A stretch of 10,768 nt of DNA from Clostridiaceae bacterium (GCA_016295355.1 JAEDLK010000041.1:1-10768), one strand, 5' to 3'. Positions 1 to 7,610 are shown, numbered from the stretch's first letter. Notes: generated from the sequence alone by a model not told the origin. A program made the numbers and translations.

Positions 1-5
1 TCGAT

Positions 6-26
6 AAGCCGATTTTATCGGCTTTT
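6..26 (+). terminator. Hairpin with short T-run at the left edge
   Basis: An 8-bp perfect stem (AAGCCGAT at 6-13, ATCGGCTT at 17-24) with a TTT loop runs into a four-T stretch (23-26). This is the shape of a small intrinsic terminator for transcription entering from the left. The same first arm, loop and most of the second arm are present at the right end of the window (10753-10768), so this may be part of a repeated intergenic element rather than a one-off terminator. The T-run is short, so termination strength is uncertain. Confidence 0.45.
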
Positions 27-73
27 GCACATTCAAATACGCACTGTTTTGAATTTGCTCTATATTCATGGCA

Positions 74-170
74 ATGGTATCGACAAATTTTCTTTGAAAA
101 TTTGCTACCAAATCGAAGATTTGGTGTCAAAATCGTGTGTTTAACCACTATTTCGACTATCGATAACCAT
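74..170. repeat. Palindromic multi-hairpin element upstream of the esterase gene
   Basis: Two adjacent perfect hairpins are seen: 84-92 with 96-104 (9 bp, TTT loop) and 107-114 with 118-125 (8 bp, GAA loop). They are enclosed by a long-range pairing of ATGGTATCGA (74-83) with TCGATAACCAT (160-170), which matches except for one bulged A. The whole could fold as a branched structure, in DNA or RNA, ending just before the ribosome binding site of the downstream gene (182-189). It could be a small palindromic or MITE-like element, or a structured mRNA leader. The pairings are visible; the role is inference, and no known riboswitch class was recognised. Confidence 0.4.
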
Positions 171-176
171 TATAAT
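171..176 (+). promoter_or_regulatory. Possible -10 box (TATAAT) before the esterase gene
   Basis: A perfect TATAAT is present but no convincing -35 box lies 16-18 bases upstream. A start of transcription about 7 bases downstream would fall inside the ribosome binding site at 182-189, which would give almost no leader. It is recorded because no better promoter for the esterase is visible between 1 and 197. It may be chance in an AT-rich stretch. Confidence 0.2.
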
Positions 177-197
177 CAAAAAAAGGAAGTGTACCGT

Positions 198-1196
198 TTG
201 TATTCACAACTCTTTTCTGATCTGTATGAACAAAAAGAAAAACTGACGGTTTTCGGTCGCACCGTTTTTGACAATGGTTATCTTTGCCTTTCCTGGAGCG
301 CTTCCGGCTTGATGATAAAGTTCAGAGGCAGTCGCATTGTGCTGTTCGCCAAACCGGTGGACACGCCCCCCGATGCTCCCACCGTCTTGCGTGGCGATCT
401 TGACGGCGTCGTTCACAAATTTGCCGTTTCCGACGGACGTGAACCCATGATCATTGACAGCCTGACCGAAGGCGAACACACCCTTCGGCTGTTGCGGATC
501 TCGGCCGGCAACGATCTGGTGTGCCTACGCCAGCTTGCCGTTAGCGGCGAAAATCCGGCGGTGCTTGACTGCCCCGTTTCTTATGATTTATCGATTGAAT
601 TTTTAGGTGACTCTATTACCTGCGGTTACGGCAATCTCGGCACACGCCCCTTGCGTATGCCCGACGAAGAGGATGCCTCTCTCTCGTATGCGTGGCTGAC
701 CGGCGAGGCGCTGAACGCCGACACACGGCTCATCAGTTGGTCGGGACAGGGCTTTGTCCATGACTGCTCGGGCAACGTCGGCACGACCTTCGGCACCTTC
801 TTTCCCCGTTTGTTCAGAGGCGATCCCGACAGCCGTCACGATTTTTCCACCTGGCAACCCGATATCATGGTTATCAACGGCGGCACCAACGATGCCGGCG
901 GGCATACATCCAAGGAAGATTTCTACGATGCCGGCATGGCGTTGTATCATCAAGTGCGTTCGGCTTATCCGAAGGCTAATATCGTCTTTATGCTGGGGGC
1001 TATGGGTAACCGTTACGACGATGTGCTGACTGAATTAACAAAAGAGATCAACGCCACCGATAACCGCGTCTATTATTTCCCGGTACACTCGATTTACGAC
1101 GATGTTGCCGAGCAGGGTGCTAACACCCATCCGAGCGTTATCGGCCACCGCCGCATAGCCGGTGAGTTGACCGCCTTTCTCAAAACCATTTTATAA
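198..1196 (+). CDS. SGNH/GDSL-family esterase, CE2-like (putative carbohydrate deacetylase)
   Basis: A 332-residue hydrolase with the two-domain layout of carbohydrate esterase family 2: an N-terminal beta-rich, jelly-roll-like part (about 1-125) and a C-terminal SGNH domain. Block I is FLGDSITCGYG with nucleophile Ser139, block II has Gly183 (SWSGQG), block III is INGGTND with Asn231, and block V is NTHPSVIGH with catalytic His311. The usual Asp three residues before the His is Ala here, which fits the Ser-His dyad described for CE2 enzymes. CE2 members remove acetyl groups from plant polysaccharides or oligosaccharides; the actual substrate cannot be read from sequence. No signal peptide is seen, so it probably acts in the cytoplasm on imported sugars. 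The TTG start at 198 is chosen because AAAGGAAG (182-189) sits 8 bases upstream; an upstream in-frame TTG at 102 lies inside a hairpin and has no such site. Confidence 0.82.
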   Translation: MYSQLFSDLYEQKEKLTVFGRTVFDNGYLCLSWSASGLMIKFRGSRIVLFAKPVDTPPDAPTVLRGDLDGVVHKFAVSDGREPMIIDSLTEGEHTLRLLRISAGNDLVCLRQLAVSGENPAVLDCPVSYDLSIEFLGDSITCGYGNLGTRPLRMPDEEDASLSYAWLTGEALNADTRLISWSGQGFVHDCSGNVGTTFGTFFPRLFRGDPDSRHDFSTWQPDIMVINGGTNDAGGHTSKEDFYDAGMALYHQVRSAYPKANIVFMLGAMGNRYDDVLTELTKEINATDNRVYYFPVHSIYDDVAEQGANTHPSVIGHRRIAGELTAFLKTIL

Positions 1197-1218
1197 AAAA
1201 TGTCATTCTGCTTCATAT

Positions 1219-1256
1219 ACAGGGACAGTAAAAATTGAGGTTTTTACTGTCCCTGT
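1219..1256. terminator. Bidirectional hairpin terminator between convergent genes
   Basis: A perfect 16-bp inverted repeat (1219-1234 with 1241-1256) with a 6-base loop lies between the stop codons of the rightward esterase and the leftward enolase. The five pairs next to the loop are A:T, and the lower stem is GC-rich (AGGGACAG). The convergent position fits a shared terminator for both strands. No long T-run follows on either side, so it may act as a barrier or 3'-end stabiliser instead of a classical terminator. Confidence 0.65.
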
Positions 1257-1279
1257 TTCTGTTGCCGTTTCATCCTTTG

Positions 1280-2521
1280 TCAGATTTCCCGTTCGATAAT
1301 CAGCAGACGGTTATACTTGGCCAACCGTTCTCCCCGACAGGGCGCACCGCTCTTAATATAGGGCGAATCGGTTGCTACCGCCAAGTCGGCGATAAAGGCG
1401 TCCTCGGTTTCTCCCGAACGGTGGGATGTGATCGTTTGATAGCCTAAAGTACCGGCTAAACGCATCACATCCAGGGTCTGGGAAAGACTGCCGATTTGAT
1501 TGGGCTTAATCAAAATGGCATTCGCCATATCATCCTCATACCCTTGTGACAACCGTTTGGTGTTTGTGACAAATAAATCGTCGCCGACAAGCATTACAGA
1601 GTCACCCAGTCGTTCGGTCAGATGCCGCCATCCGGCAAAATCGTCTTCCCCGAGGCCGTCCTCCAAGGAGACGATCGGATAGCGATTGATTAAATCGGCG
1701 TACCAATCAATCAATTCATCCGATGAGAGTGTGCGACCCCGTTTAGGCAATCGGTAGCCGTCCGGTGTCACCCATTCACTGGCTGCCAGATCAAGAGCAA
1801 TATGCACCTGCTCATCGCTGTAACCGGCACGGCTGATTGCCTCGACAATCAGGGAAAGAGCCTGTTCGTCATCGGCCAAATCCGGTGCAAAACCGCCCTC
1901 GTCACCCACACCGGTAGCATAGCCGTACTCACGAAGCAACCGCCCCAGAGCATGACTGATTTCACTGCCGGCCCGCAATTTATCGGAGAATGTTTCAAAG
2001 CCGTCCGGCACAATCATAAATTCCTGTATATCAATGTTGTTACCGGCATGGGCACCGCCGTTTAGAATGTTCATCATGGGGGTGGGCAGTTTATGATGTC
2101 CGACGCCTCCCAAATACATATATAACGGCAGGTTGTGGTGGGTTGCCATGGCTCGGGCAAAGGCCAAGGACACCCCCAAAATTGCATTAGCCCCCAGCAC
2201 CGACTTGTTCTCACTGCCGTCCAGCTTCATCAAAAGGTCATCGAGTTGTCCGATGTCGGTCAAAGCGCAGTCTTTCACGGCCGGGAAAATCACTTCCTCA
2301 ATGTGTCGTACAGCCTCAAGAACGCCTTTTCCGTTGTAGCGATTATCCTCGCCGTCCCGCAATTCCAAAGCCTCATGACTGCCGGTGGAAGCTCCCGACG
2401 GCACCATGGCGAAGCCACTGCTTCCGTCATTTAGCCGCAGATGCACCCCCACCGTCGGGTTTCCTCTGGAGTCTAACAGTTCAAAGGCTTTCAGTGTTTG
2501 AATCATCATGATTGTTTGCAT
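1280..2521 (-). CDS. eno: Enolase (phosphopyruvate hydratase)
   Basis: Enolase converts 2-phosphoglycerate to phosphoenolpyruvate in glycolysis, in the cytoplasm, with Mg2+. All family motifs are present: LDSRGNPT near the N-terminus, SGASTG (42-47), GGAHAGN with His158, QEF with Glu167, GDEGGFAP with catalytic Glu208, metal ligands Asp244, Glu287 and Asp314, catalytic Lys339 in LIKPNQ, and SHRSGETED (366-374). At 413 residues it is somewhat shorter than the common 425-435, mainly through a short loop around 249-265 after the ALDLAASE motif. The start is uncertain: the first ATG (2521) has AAAGG only one base upstream, while the next two in-frame ATGs (2509 and 2506) lie about 13 or more bases from it and give a more usual N-terminal length, so the true start may be 2509. 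It is a monocistronic leftward gene, divergent from rlmB; no convincing promoter was found for it. Confidence 0.96.
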   Translation of the reverse strand: MQTIMMIQTLKAFELLDSRGNPTVGVHLRLNDGSSGFAMVPSGASTGSHEALELRDGEDNRYNGKGVLEAVRHIEEVIFPAVKDCALTDIGQLDDLLMKLDGSENKSVLGANAILGVSLAFARAMATHHNLPLYMYLGGVGHHKLPTPMMNILNGGAHAGNNIDIQEFMIVPDGFETFSDKLRAGSEISHALGRLLREYGYATGVGDEGGFAPDLADDEQALSLIVEAISRAGYSDEQVHIALDLAASEWVTPDGYRLPKRGRTLSSDELIDWYADLINRYPIVSLEDGLGEDDFAGWRHLTERLGDSVMLVGDDLFVTNTKRLSQGYEDDMANAILIKPNQIGSLSQTLDVMRLAGTLGYQTITSHRSGETEDAFIADLAVATDSPYIKSGAPCRGERLAKYNRLLIIEREI

Positions 2522-2598
2522 CCCTTTCTTGCTTTTCGGCTATGTTCGACAAGCCGATTCTTCTATCAACAAAATATCGGAAACTTTGAAATTTTCTC

Positions 2599-2627
2599 TT
2601 TCAAAAAAACCGTGTGTATGCTATAAT
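2599..2627 (+). promoter_or_regulatory. Extended -10 sigma-A-type promoter for the rlmB operon
   Basis: A perfect TATAAT (2622-2627) is preceded by TG one base upstream (TGCTATAAT), the extended -10 arrangement. A weak -35 match, TTTCAA (2599-2604), lies 17 bases upstream. Transcription would begin near 2634, giving a leader of about 44 bases before the ATG at 2678. This placement rules against the in-frame TTG at 2633 as the start codon. A 7-bp AT-rich dyad (2585-2591 with 2599-2605) overlaps the -35 region; whether it is an operator is unknown. Confidence 0.7.
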
Positions 2628-2677
2628 ATAATTTGTTACAATACCTTAAATATACACCGAAAGGATTTTGCCGTTTT

Positions 2678-3466
2678 ATGGAAAACGATTGGTCCGGTAA
2701 AAACACTTTTTCAAAAGCGCCATATGAAACGAACGAAAACCTGATTTGCGGTCGCAACCCCTGTTTAGAAGCCGTTCGTTCGGGGCGTGAAATTGACCGA
2801 CTTCTGATTGCCCACGGCGCGACCGGCTCGACCGTCACCGCCATCATTGCCAAGTGCAGGGAAAAGGGTATTCTTATCAAAGAGGTCTCTGGCAAAAAGT
2901 TAGACTTTTTGTGCGCAGACGCCAACCACCAGGGCGTGGCGCTCTTTTATGCCTCACATACTTATTACGAGGTGGCCGATTTACTGAAAACCGCCAAAGA
3001 CAAGGGTGAGGCGCCTTTTTTGCTGATTTGCGATGAAATTGAAGATCCCCATAATCTGGGTGCTATTATACGAACCTGTGAGTGTTGCGGTGTACACGGC
3101 GTCATCATCCCCAAGCGTCGCAGTGCCTCGCTGAACGCCACGGTGGCCAAATCCGCCAGCGGCGCTTTGGAATATGTGAAGGTAGCCCGTGTCACCAATA
3201 TTGCCAACACCGTCAAGGAATTAAAAAAAGAAGGTATTTGGGTCTTCGGCGCCGATATGGACGGCAAGGATTACACAACCTTTGATTTTTCAATGCCCTG
3301 CGCCCTGGTTATCGGCAACGAAGGAAAAGGCATCGGCCCGTTAGTGGCTTCCTGCTGTGACGAGTTGGTCCGCCTTCCCATGTTCGGACAAATCAATTCG
3401 CTCAACGCCTCTGTAGCTGCCGGCGTTTTGATGTATGAAGTGGTCCGCAAAAGAAATTCCAAGTAA
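2678..3466 (+). CDS. rlmB: 23S rRNA 2'-O-ribose methyltransferase, RlmB/TrmH (SpoU) family
   Basis: A 262-residue SPOUT-class enzyme that uses S-adenosylmethionine to methylate a ribose 2'-OH. RlmB of E. coli acts on G2251 of 23S rRNA, and by family this one should do likewise. The N-terminal substrate-binding domain (about 21-93, starting LICGRNPCLEAV) resembles L30e-type domains. The catalytic SpoU domain (about 114-258) shows motif 1 DPHNLGAIIRTCE with Asn126 and Arg132, motif 2 LVIGNEGKGIG (210-220) with Glu215, and motif 3 LPMFGQINSLNASVAAG (233-249), which form the knotted cofactor site. The ATG at 2678 is chosen because the promoter start point is near 2634; GAAAGGA (2659-2665) is its ribosome binding site, at a rather long spacing of 12. 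A cysteine cluster (CECC, 134-137) is unremarkable. Its stop codon overlaps the ribosome binding site of the next gene, suggesting coupled translation. Confidence 0.93.
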   Translation: MENDWSGKNTFSKAPYETNENLICGRNPCLEAVRSGREIDRLLIAHGATGSTVTAIIAKCREKGILIKEVSGKKLDFLCADANHQGVALFYASHTYYEVADLLKTAKDKGEAPFLLICDEIEDPHNLGAIIRTCECCGVHGVIIPKRRSASLNATVAKSASGALEYVKVARVTNIANTVKELKKEGIWVFGADMDGKDYTTFDFSMPCALVIGNEGKGIGPLVASCCDELVRLPMFGQINSLNASVAAGVLMYEVVRKRNSK

Positions 3467-3471
3467 GGAGG
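3465..3471 (+). promoter_or_regulatory. Ribosome binding site overlapping the rlmB stop codon
   Basis: AAGGAGG overlaps the last two bases of the rlmB TAA stop (3464-3466) and lies 9 bases before the TTG at 3481. It decides the non-ATG start of the large membrane protein and suggests that ribosomes finishing rlmB help start the next gene. Confidence 0.8.
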
Positions 3472-3480
3472 CGACGCATC

Positions 3481-6396
3481 TTGCGTCCTTTTTCAAAAAA
3501 GAAACAACGGCAAATTGAAGAGGATATTCGTGCCGCCCAACATGAGGAGGCGCTGTTCCGTGCCACCCATGGATCATCCATGGCCTCCCCGGATGCTTTA
3601 ACAAGAGATGAAATTGTTTCCCCAAGCAAAACGATCAGACAGGAGACTTCTGAAATTTCGCCGTTGGAAAATCTGCGCCAAAAAATGATTGACAGCAAAG
3701 CCGATAAGCAGACTGTTTCGGCCACGCAGGCAACCGACATGCCCGTACAGGAGTCCGGCTTTACCCCTTTCTTTTCGGTAAAAACCGATTTTTTTGATGG
3801 ACATGAAGAACTGATGGACGCCCATTCGGCCGAGCCCGTTCAGGAAAGCCCGTCCTCCCCTTCTCAACCGACTGAATTTGCCGAAGACCAACCCGAGCCG
3901 ACGGCTGACCATTCGGAAACGCCGTTTGGTGATTTCATAGATAACGATATATTTATGACCCCGTTTTACACGCCGTTTGACACCGTGACCGATGACACGG
4001 ATATCACAAAGCAAGCCAATCGGTTTGTCCTGACGGGCCCATCGGATACAGTGGCAGAACAACCGCTGTTTCCGGATTCAAAGACCAATCCTGCGTCTGT
4101 GTCCGACACCGTCACGGACGAGCCGATGGTCGATTTATCCGACGATGAAACGTCAGATGGCTTCCTCTTTTCAAAAAAAACACCGTCAGCCGATGAACCG
4201 ATTCAGCTATCGGCCCTTGACGAGGTATACGGATCGTATCCGCAAGAAATCGACCCTCAACCGGATGAGGCCGAGATTCCTTATCCCAAAAGTGGCGATC
4301 AAAGTGTGCTGCAAACCTGTATGCCGTTTATCATGGACGGCGCCGACGATACCTTTTCCTTCAATGCCAGACCAAGCTACACGCTTGACAGTGTAGAGAA
4401 AATTTTGGGACTCGAGGAAAAAGAGCCGAAAAAAGAATCGGCTGATGCCGCTTCTACGCTTGTGTTTGAACCAATCCATGAAAACCGTCAGCCCATTATT
4501 TCGGACATCGATCCCCTGCCTGAACCGTCGGACGAATCGACAGAGCTTTTCGGCGTCAAACCTGTTACGATCATGCCCGACGGACTGGAGGTCAGCCGTG
4601 AAATCAACCTGTCCCCCGAATTTTTCCAAAAGAAAGAAGAAAGCAAACCGCTTCCTGCCTTTGATAACACACAAGAGGACACCTTTGAGCCACCCTATGA
4701 ATACACCGATACCGCCAGCGTCAAACCGGTCAGAAGAAAACTGTTAACCAAACGCAGAAACGCCTTTTTTGGTCTTGTTTCCGGTTTTTTGGCTTTATTC
4801 GTGGCTCTTATCGGATTGCTTCCGTCAGTTCGTGCCACACTGGTGCTGTATAACGCCGGCTCTTCCGTGTTGTTGTTCGTTTCGCTGGTATTCTCGCTGC
4901 TGGCCGGACTGGACGCTTTTGCGGCTCTGCCGGGACTGATCGGCAAACGCGCCAAGGCCGACTGTCTTTTTGCCTTCAGCCTGTTGCTGTGCGGTATCAC
5001 TACGGTGATGACCGTTGCTGGCAGGGCTTCCTTGCAAGCCGCCTACACCCTGGTGTTTTTGAATGCAACGGTTGCCTTTATTCGGGGACTCTACGGCTTT
5101 TGGCATCAGCAAACCGTCTATCACAACTTCCGCATGATTGTGGGAAGCAAAGAAAAATACGGAACCGTTTTGATTGACAATGCGCCTACCACATTTGCCA
5201 TGGCGCACAGAGCTATAGAGGGAGAAGCCCTTGTGGCCGCCGCACGGCCGGTTTCCTTTGTGGATAACTACATGAAGAACACCATGGCCAAGCCACAACT
5301 GAACGGCAAAGTCGCCTTGTGGTTCGTTTTGGATGTGATCTTTTCCCTGTTATGCGGTATGGCCGTCGGGGTGTATCATCAAAATTTGTTGGGTGGCATC
5401 ACCGCCGCCGCTTCGCTGGCAGCCCTATTTTGTCCACCGATGGTCTTCGGTATTCAGGCTCTGCCGCTGAAATCGGCCAACCGTCGTCTTTGGAAAGAGG
5501 ATGCCATGATTACCGGTGCCAGAGCGGCTGAGCAAATTGAAGAGGCCAATGCTTTGGTGATTGACTGCGATAAGCTGTTCCCCGAGGGCAGCATTAAGCT
5601 CTCCGACCTAACCATTCTCTCGCAAAACAATTTGGAAAAAACCCTGGCCTTTGCCACCGCCATCACCAAAACCATTAAGAGTCCTTTGTATCCGATTTTC
5701 AAATCGGCTATGGACACTAACACGACTATTGAATTACCCGTAGCCGATTCCATAAAATATGAAGAGCGACTGGGCATTACCGGTTGGGTCGGTGACACAC
5801 GTGTCTTTATCGGCAACCGGGCTTTAATGTTGGCACACGAAATCGACGTTCCGGATGCAGAAACGGACAAGCAACTCCTGAAGAACGGCTATTTCCCGGT
5901 CTATTTGGCTCGTGACGGAAAGGCCTGTGCACGATTGGCCGTTCGCTACGACCCGCCTCAGGACACCGCCAAAGAACTGCGCCGTATCACCGGCATGGGT
6001 GTTACTCTATTGATTAATAACTGCGATCAAAATTTAAGCGAAGACATGATTTGCGATTATTTTGATTTGTACGAGGATTCTGTTAAGATTATGAGCGGTT
6101 CGGGCGTGCATATGTACGCCAATGCCGTCGAGCCGGCCGATCATTTATCCACCGGTGCGGTTTGTCACCGTAAACTATCGGGATTAGCCGGCATTGTCGG
6201 TTGCTCTATCAGAATCAAACGAGCCATTGCGCTGTTGTCTGTCATGGCTGTGTTGACCGCCATTTTGGGCGTCATTTTGTTCCTGTATCGCTTTTTCGGA
6301 ACAGCCGCCCCAATGATCAGCGGATTTTCCTTGATTTGGTATCAACTCATCGCCCTGTTTATTTCGCTGATTGCCTATTTGTTCAGTCGTCCCTGA
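3481..6396 (+). CDS. Pseudo-P1B-type ATPase with long acidic disordered N-terminus
   Basis: A 971-residue membrane protein. Residues 1-415 are acidic, rich in D, E, P, S and T, with no obvious fold and repeated short TPF motifs (FTPFF, ETPFG, FMTPFYTPFD). From about 428 the layout follows a heavy-metal (P1B) ATPase: membrane segments near 428-448, 453-476, 494-514, 519-540, 611-633 and 635-659, a cytosolic block 660-906, then 913-937 and 945-968, eight in all. The key motifs are broken. The CPC ion-site motif reads CPP (651-653). The DKTGTLT phosphorylation loop reads DCDKLFP (695-701), keeping the Asp but losing KTGT. The HP motif reads SP (734-735), TGDN is replaced near 845-850, GDGxND is absent, and the actuator region (541-610) is short with no TGE. 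IGNRALM (777-783) still resembles the nucleotide-domain VGN motif. Transport by the normal cycle is therefore unlikely; a scaffold, sensor or regulatory role is inferred. The TTG start has AAGGAGG (3465-3471) 9 bases upstream. Confidence 0.75.
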   Translation: MRPFSKKKQRQIEEDIRAAQHEEALFRATHGSSMASPDALTRDEIVSPSKTIRQETSEISPLENLRQKMIDSKADKQTVSATQATDMPVQESGFTPFFSVKTDFFDGHEELMDAHSAEPVQESPSSPSQPTEFAEDQPEPTADHSETPFGDFIDNDIFMTPFYTPFDTVTDDTDITKQANRFVLTGPSDTVAEQPLFPDSKTNPASVSDTVTDEPMVDLSDDETSDGFLFSKKTPSADEPIQLSALDEVYGSYPQEIDPQPDEAEIPYPKSGDQSVLQTCMPFIMDGADDTFSFNARPSYTLDSVEKILGLEEKEPKKESADAASTLVFEPIHENRQPIISDIDPLPEPSDESTELFGVKPVTIMPDGLEVSREINLSPEFFQKKEESKPLPAFDNTQEDTFEPPYEYTDTASVKPVRRKLLTKRRNAFFGLVSGFLALFVALIGLLPSVRATLVLYNAGSSVLLFVSLVFSLLAGLDAFAALPGLIGKRAKADCLFAFSLLLCGITTVMTVAGRASLQAAYTLVFLNATVAFIRGLYGFWHQQTVYHNFRMIVGSKEKYGTVLIDNAPTTFAMAHRAIEGEALVAAARPVSFVDNYMKNTMAKPQLNGKVALWFVLDVIFSLLCGMAVGVYHQNLLGGITAAASLAALFCPPMVFGIQALPLKSANRRLWKEDAMITGARAAEQIEEANALVIDCDKLFPEGSIKLSDLTILSQNNLEKTLAFATAITKTIKSPLYPIFKSAMDTNTTIELPVADSIKYEERLGITGWVGDTRVFIGNRALMLAHEIDVPDAETDKQLLKNGYFPVYLARDGKACARLAVRYDPPQDTAKELRRITGMGVTLLINNCDQNLSEDMICDYFDLYEDSVKIMSGSGVHMYANAVEPADHLSTGAVCHRKLSGLAGIVGCSIRIKRAIALLSVMAVLTAILGVILFLYRFFGTAAPMISGFSLIWYQLIALFISLIAYLFSRP

Positions 6397-6441
6397 TTTT
6401 CGCATATTGAGCATTATCACAACGAAGGAAGGCTTGCCTCT

Positions 6442-7605
6442 GTGAAATCCGTTTCCATACGCCGTATTTCCTTTATCGGCGGAACGGCTGACAACCCGTT
6501 GGCCTCCGTTCTAACCTTTTTATGTGTCTGTGCCGTTTTTCTGCCTTATCAAGCCACGGCTGTTTTGCTGTGCGTCATAGGCGCCGCCGTTTTGTTTCTG
6601 CCGAGTGCCAGAAAGCAGATCATCTTTCACAAAAGCCTTTGGCTTATAGTGGCTTTTTTGCTGTTGACGGCCGTAACCGCTCTTGTATACGGCAACAAAA
6701 AAGGACTTCTCTATTCGGGTGCTTTTGCCCTGATTACGCTTATCGGCGTGTATATACGCAGTGCCATGAACCACGCTTTGTTTGAATCCATGACCAACTG
6801 GTTATTGGTCGGGTGCTTTTTGGTATTTCCGGCCTGTTTTGTCTCCAAAATGGAGCATTTGGGTGAAAGCAACTACCGCTGTACTCTTTGGTTTCTCAAT
6901 TGCAATTATTTAGGATCCCTGTTGGCCGCCTGTGTGATTATATGCGCCTACAAGGTGGTCACCAAAAAGGGCAGTAAACCGATTTATTATTTATTGGCTG
7001 CCGGGTGTGGCATTTGCCTGTATTTTACCGGCAGTATGTTTGCCTTTGCCGAAGTGTTGATCGGTGTTTCGGTTCTGTTGTCGCTGACCAAGAATCACCA
7101 ACTTCTGGGTGCCTTTTTGATTCTCTGCGTAATTGAATGCGTCTTTATATACTGTGTGCCCGATTTGTTTCCCCGTTTAAGTGAGTCCAACATCACCACC
7201 GACAATCGGGTTCTCATTTGGCAGGATGCGATTCATGCCATTCCCGAACATCCGCTGTTCGGCAAGGGTTTCTTCACCTTTGCCACCCTGCCCGATCGAC
7301 AATACATCACCGCTCATGCCCATAATTTCATTTTGGAGCCGCTGTTAAGCTTCGGAATTGTGGGAACAATTTTACTGGCCGGCTTCTTCTTCTTTTACTA
7401 TCGACAGGTTGTCATTTGCGACAGGCTGTTGCGCAAGAGCAATATCAGTGCTCTGATTTTGGCGATCAGTGCCGGTGTCGTCTTACACGCCACCATTGAT
7501 ATGACCATGATTTGGACGCAGACCGGTTTGTTTTATGCTCTGATCATGTCGGGACTCGGGGCAGAAGAGCAAACACTCAATCTTATTCGAAAACGGCGCC
7601 GTTAA
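6442..7605 (+). CDS. O-antigen ligase / polymerase family membrane protein (Wzy_C-like)
   Basis: A 387-residue, very hydrophobic protein with about 11-12 membrane segments (for example near 22-36, 39-55, 65-83, 88-106, 118-135, 153-172, 221-240, 303-322, 335-352, 357-371). The family signature is in the extracytoplasmic loop before the late segments: R256, IW (259-260), HPLFGKGFFTF (270-280) and AHAHNFILE (291-299), then His349 and Asp353. Members (WaaL, Wzy, TuaE-like proteins) transfer or polymerise undecaprenyl-linked glycans outside the membrane, usually onto lipid A, teichuronic acid or protein. In a Gram-positive cell the product would be a cell-wall or surface polysaccharide, or a glycoprotein; no glycosyltransferase or flippase gene is nearby to indicate which. 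The GTG start at 6442 is supported by AAGGAAGG (6425-6432), 9 bases upstream. It lies 45 bases after the pseudo-ATPase gene and 52 before metG, so it probably shares their transcript. Confidence 0.83.
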   Translation: MKSVSIRRISFIGGTADNPLASVLTFLCVCAVFLPYQATAVLLCVIGAAVLFLPSARKQIIFHKSLWLIVAFLLLTAVTALVYGNKKGLLYSGAFALITLIGVYIRSAMNHALFESMTNWLLVGCFLVFPACFVSKMEHLGESNYRCTLWFLNCNYLGSLLAACVIICAYKVVTKKGSKPIYYLLAAGCGICLYFTGSMFAFAEVLIGVSVLLSLTKNHQLLGAFLILCVIECVFIYCVPDLFPRLSESNITTDNRVLIWQDAIHAIPEHPLFGKGFFTFATLPDRQYITAHAHNFILEPLLSFGIVGTILLAGFFFFYYRQVVICDRLLRKSNISALILAISAGVVLHATIDMTMIWTQTGLFYALIMSGLGAEEQTLNLIRKRRR

Positions 7606-7610
7606 GCATA

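Noticed and set aside
102..197. Upstream in-frame TTG start giving a 364-residue esterase
   Set aside because: The extra 32 residues run through a hairpin, have no ribosome binding site and no family match, while the TTG at 198 has AAAGGAAG 8 bases upstream.
603..953. Antisense open frame of 116 codons within the esterase
   Set aside because: It overlaps the catalytic domain in the opposite strand and shows no recognisable motif; treated as a shadow.
2536..2559. Hairpin or partial copy of the edge repeat in the eno leader (TCGACAAGCCGATT, similar to positions 1-14)
   Set aside because: The match covers 14 bases with one mismatch and the local stem is 6 bp with a 10-base loop, within what chance allows; noted only because the same motif occurs at both window ends.
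2633..2677. TTG start extending RlmB by 15 residues
   Set aside because: It coincides with the predicted transcription start of the extended -10 promoter and would leave no leader; the ATG at 2678 fits RlmB length.
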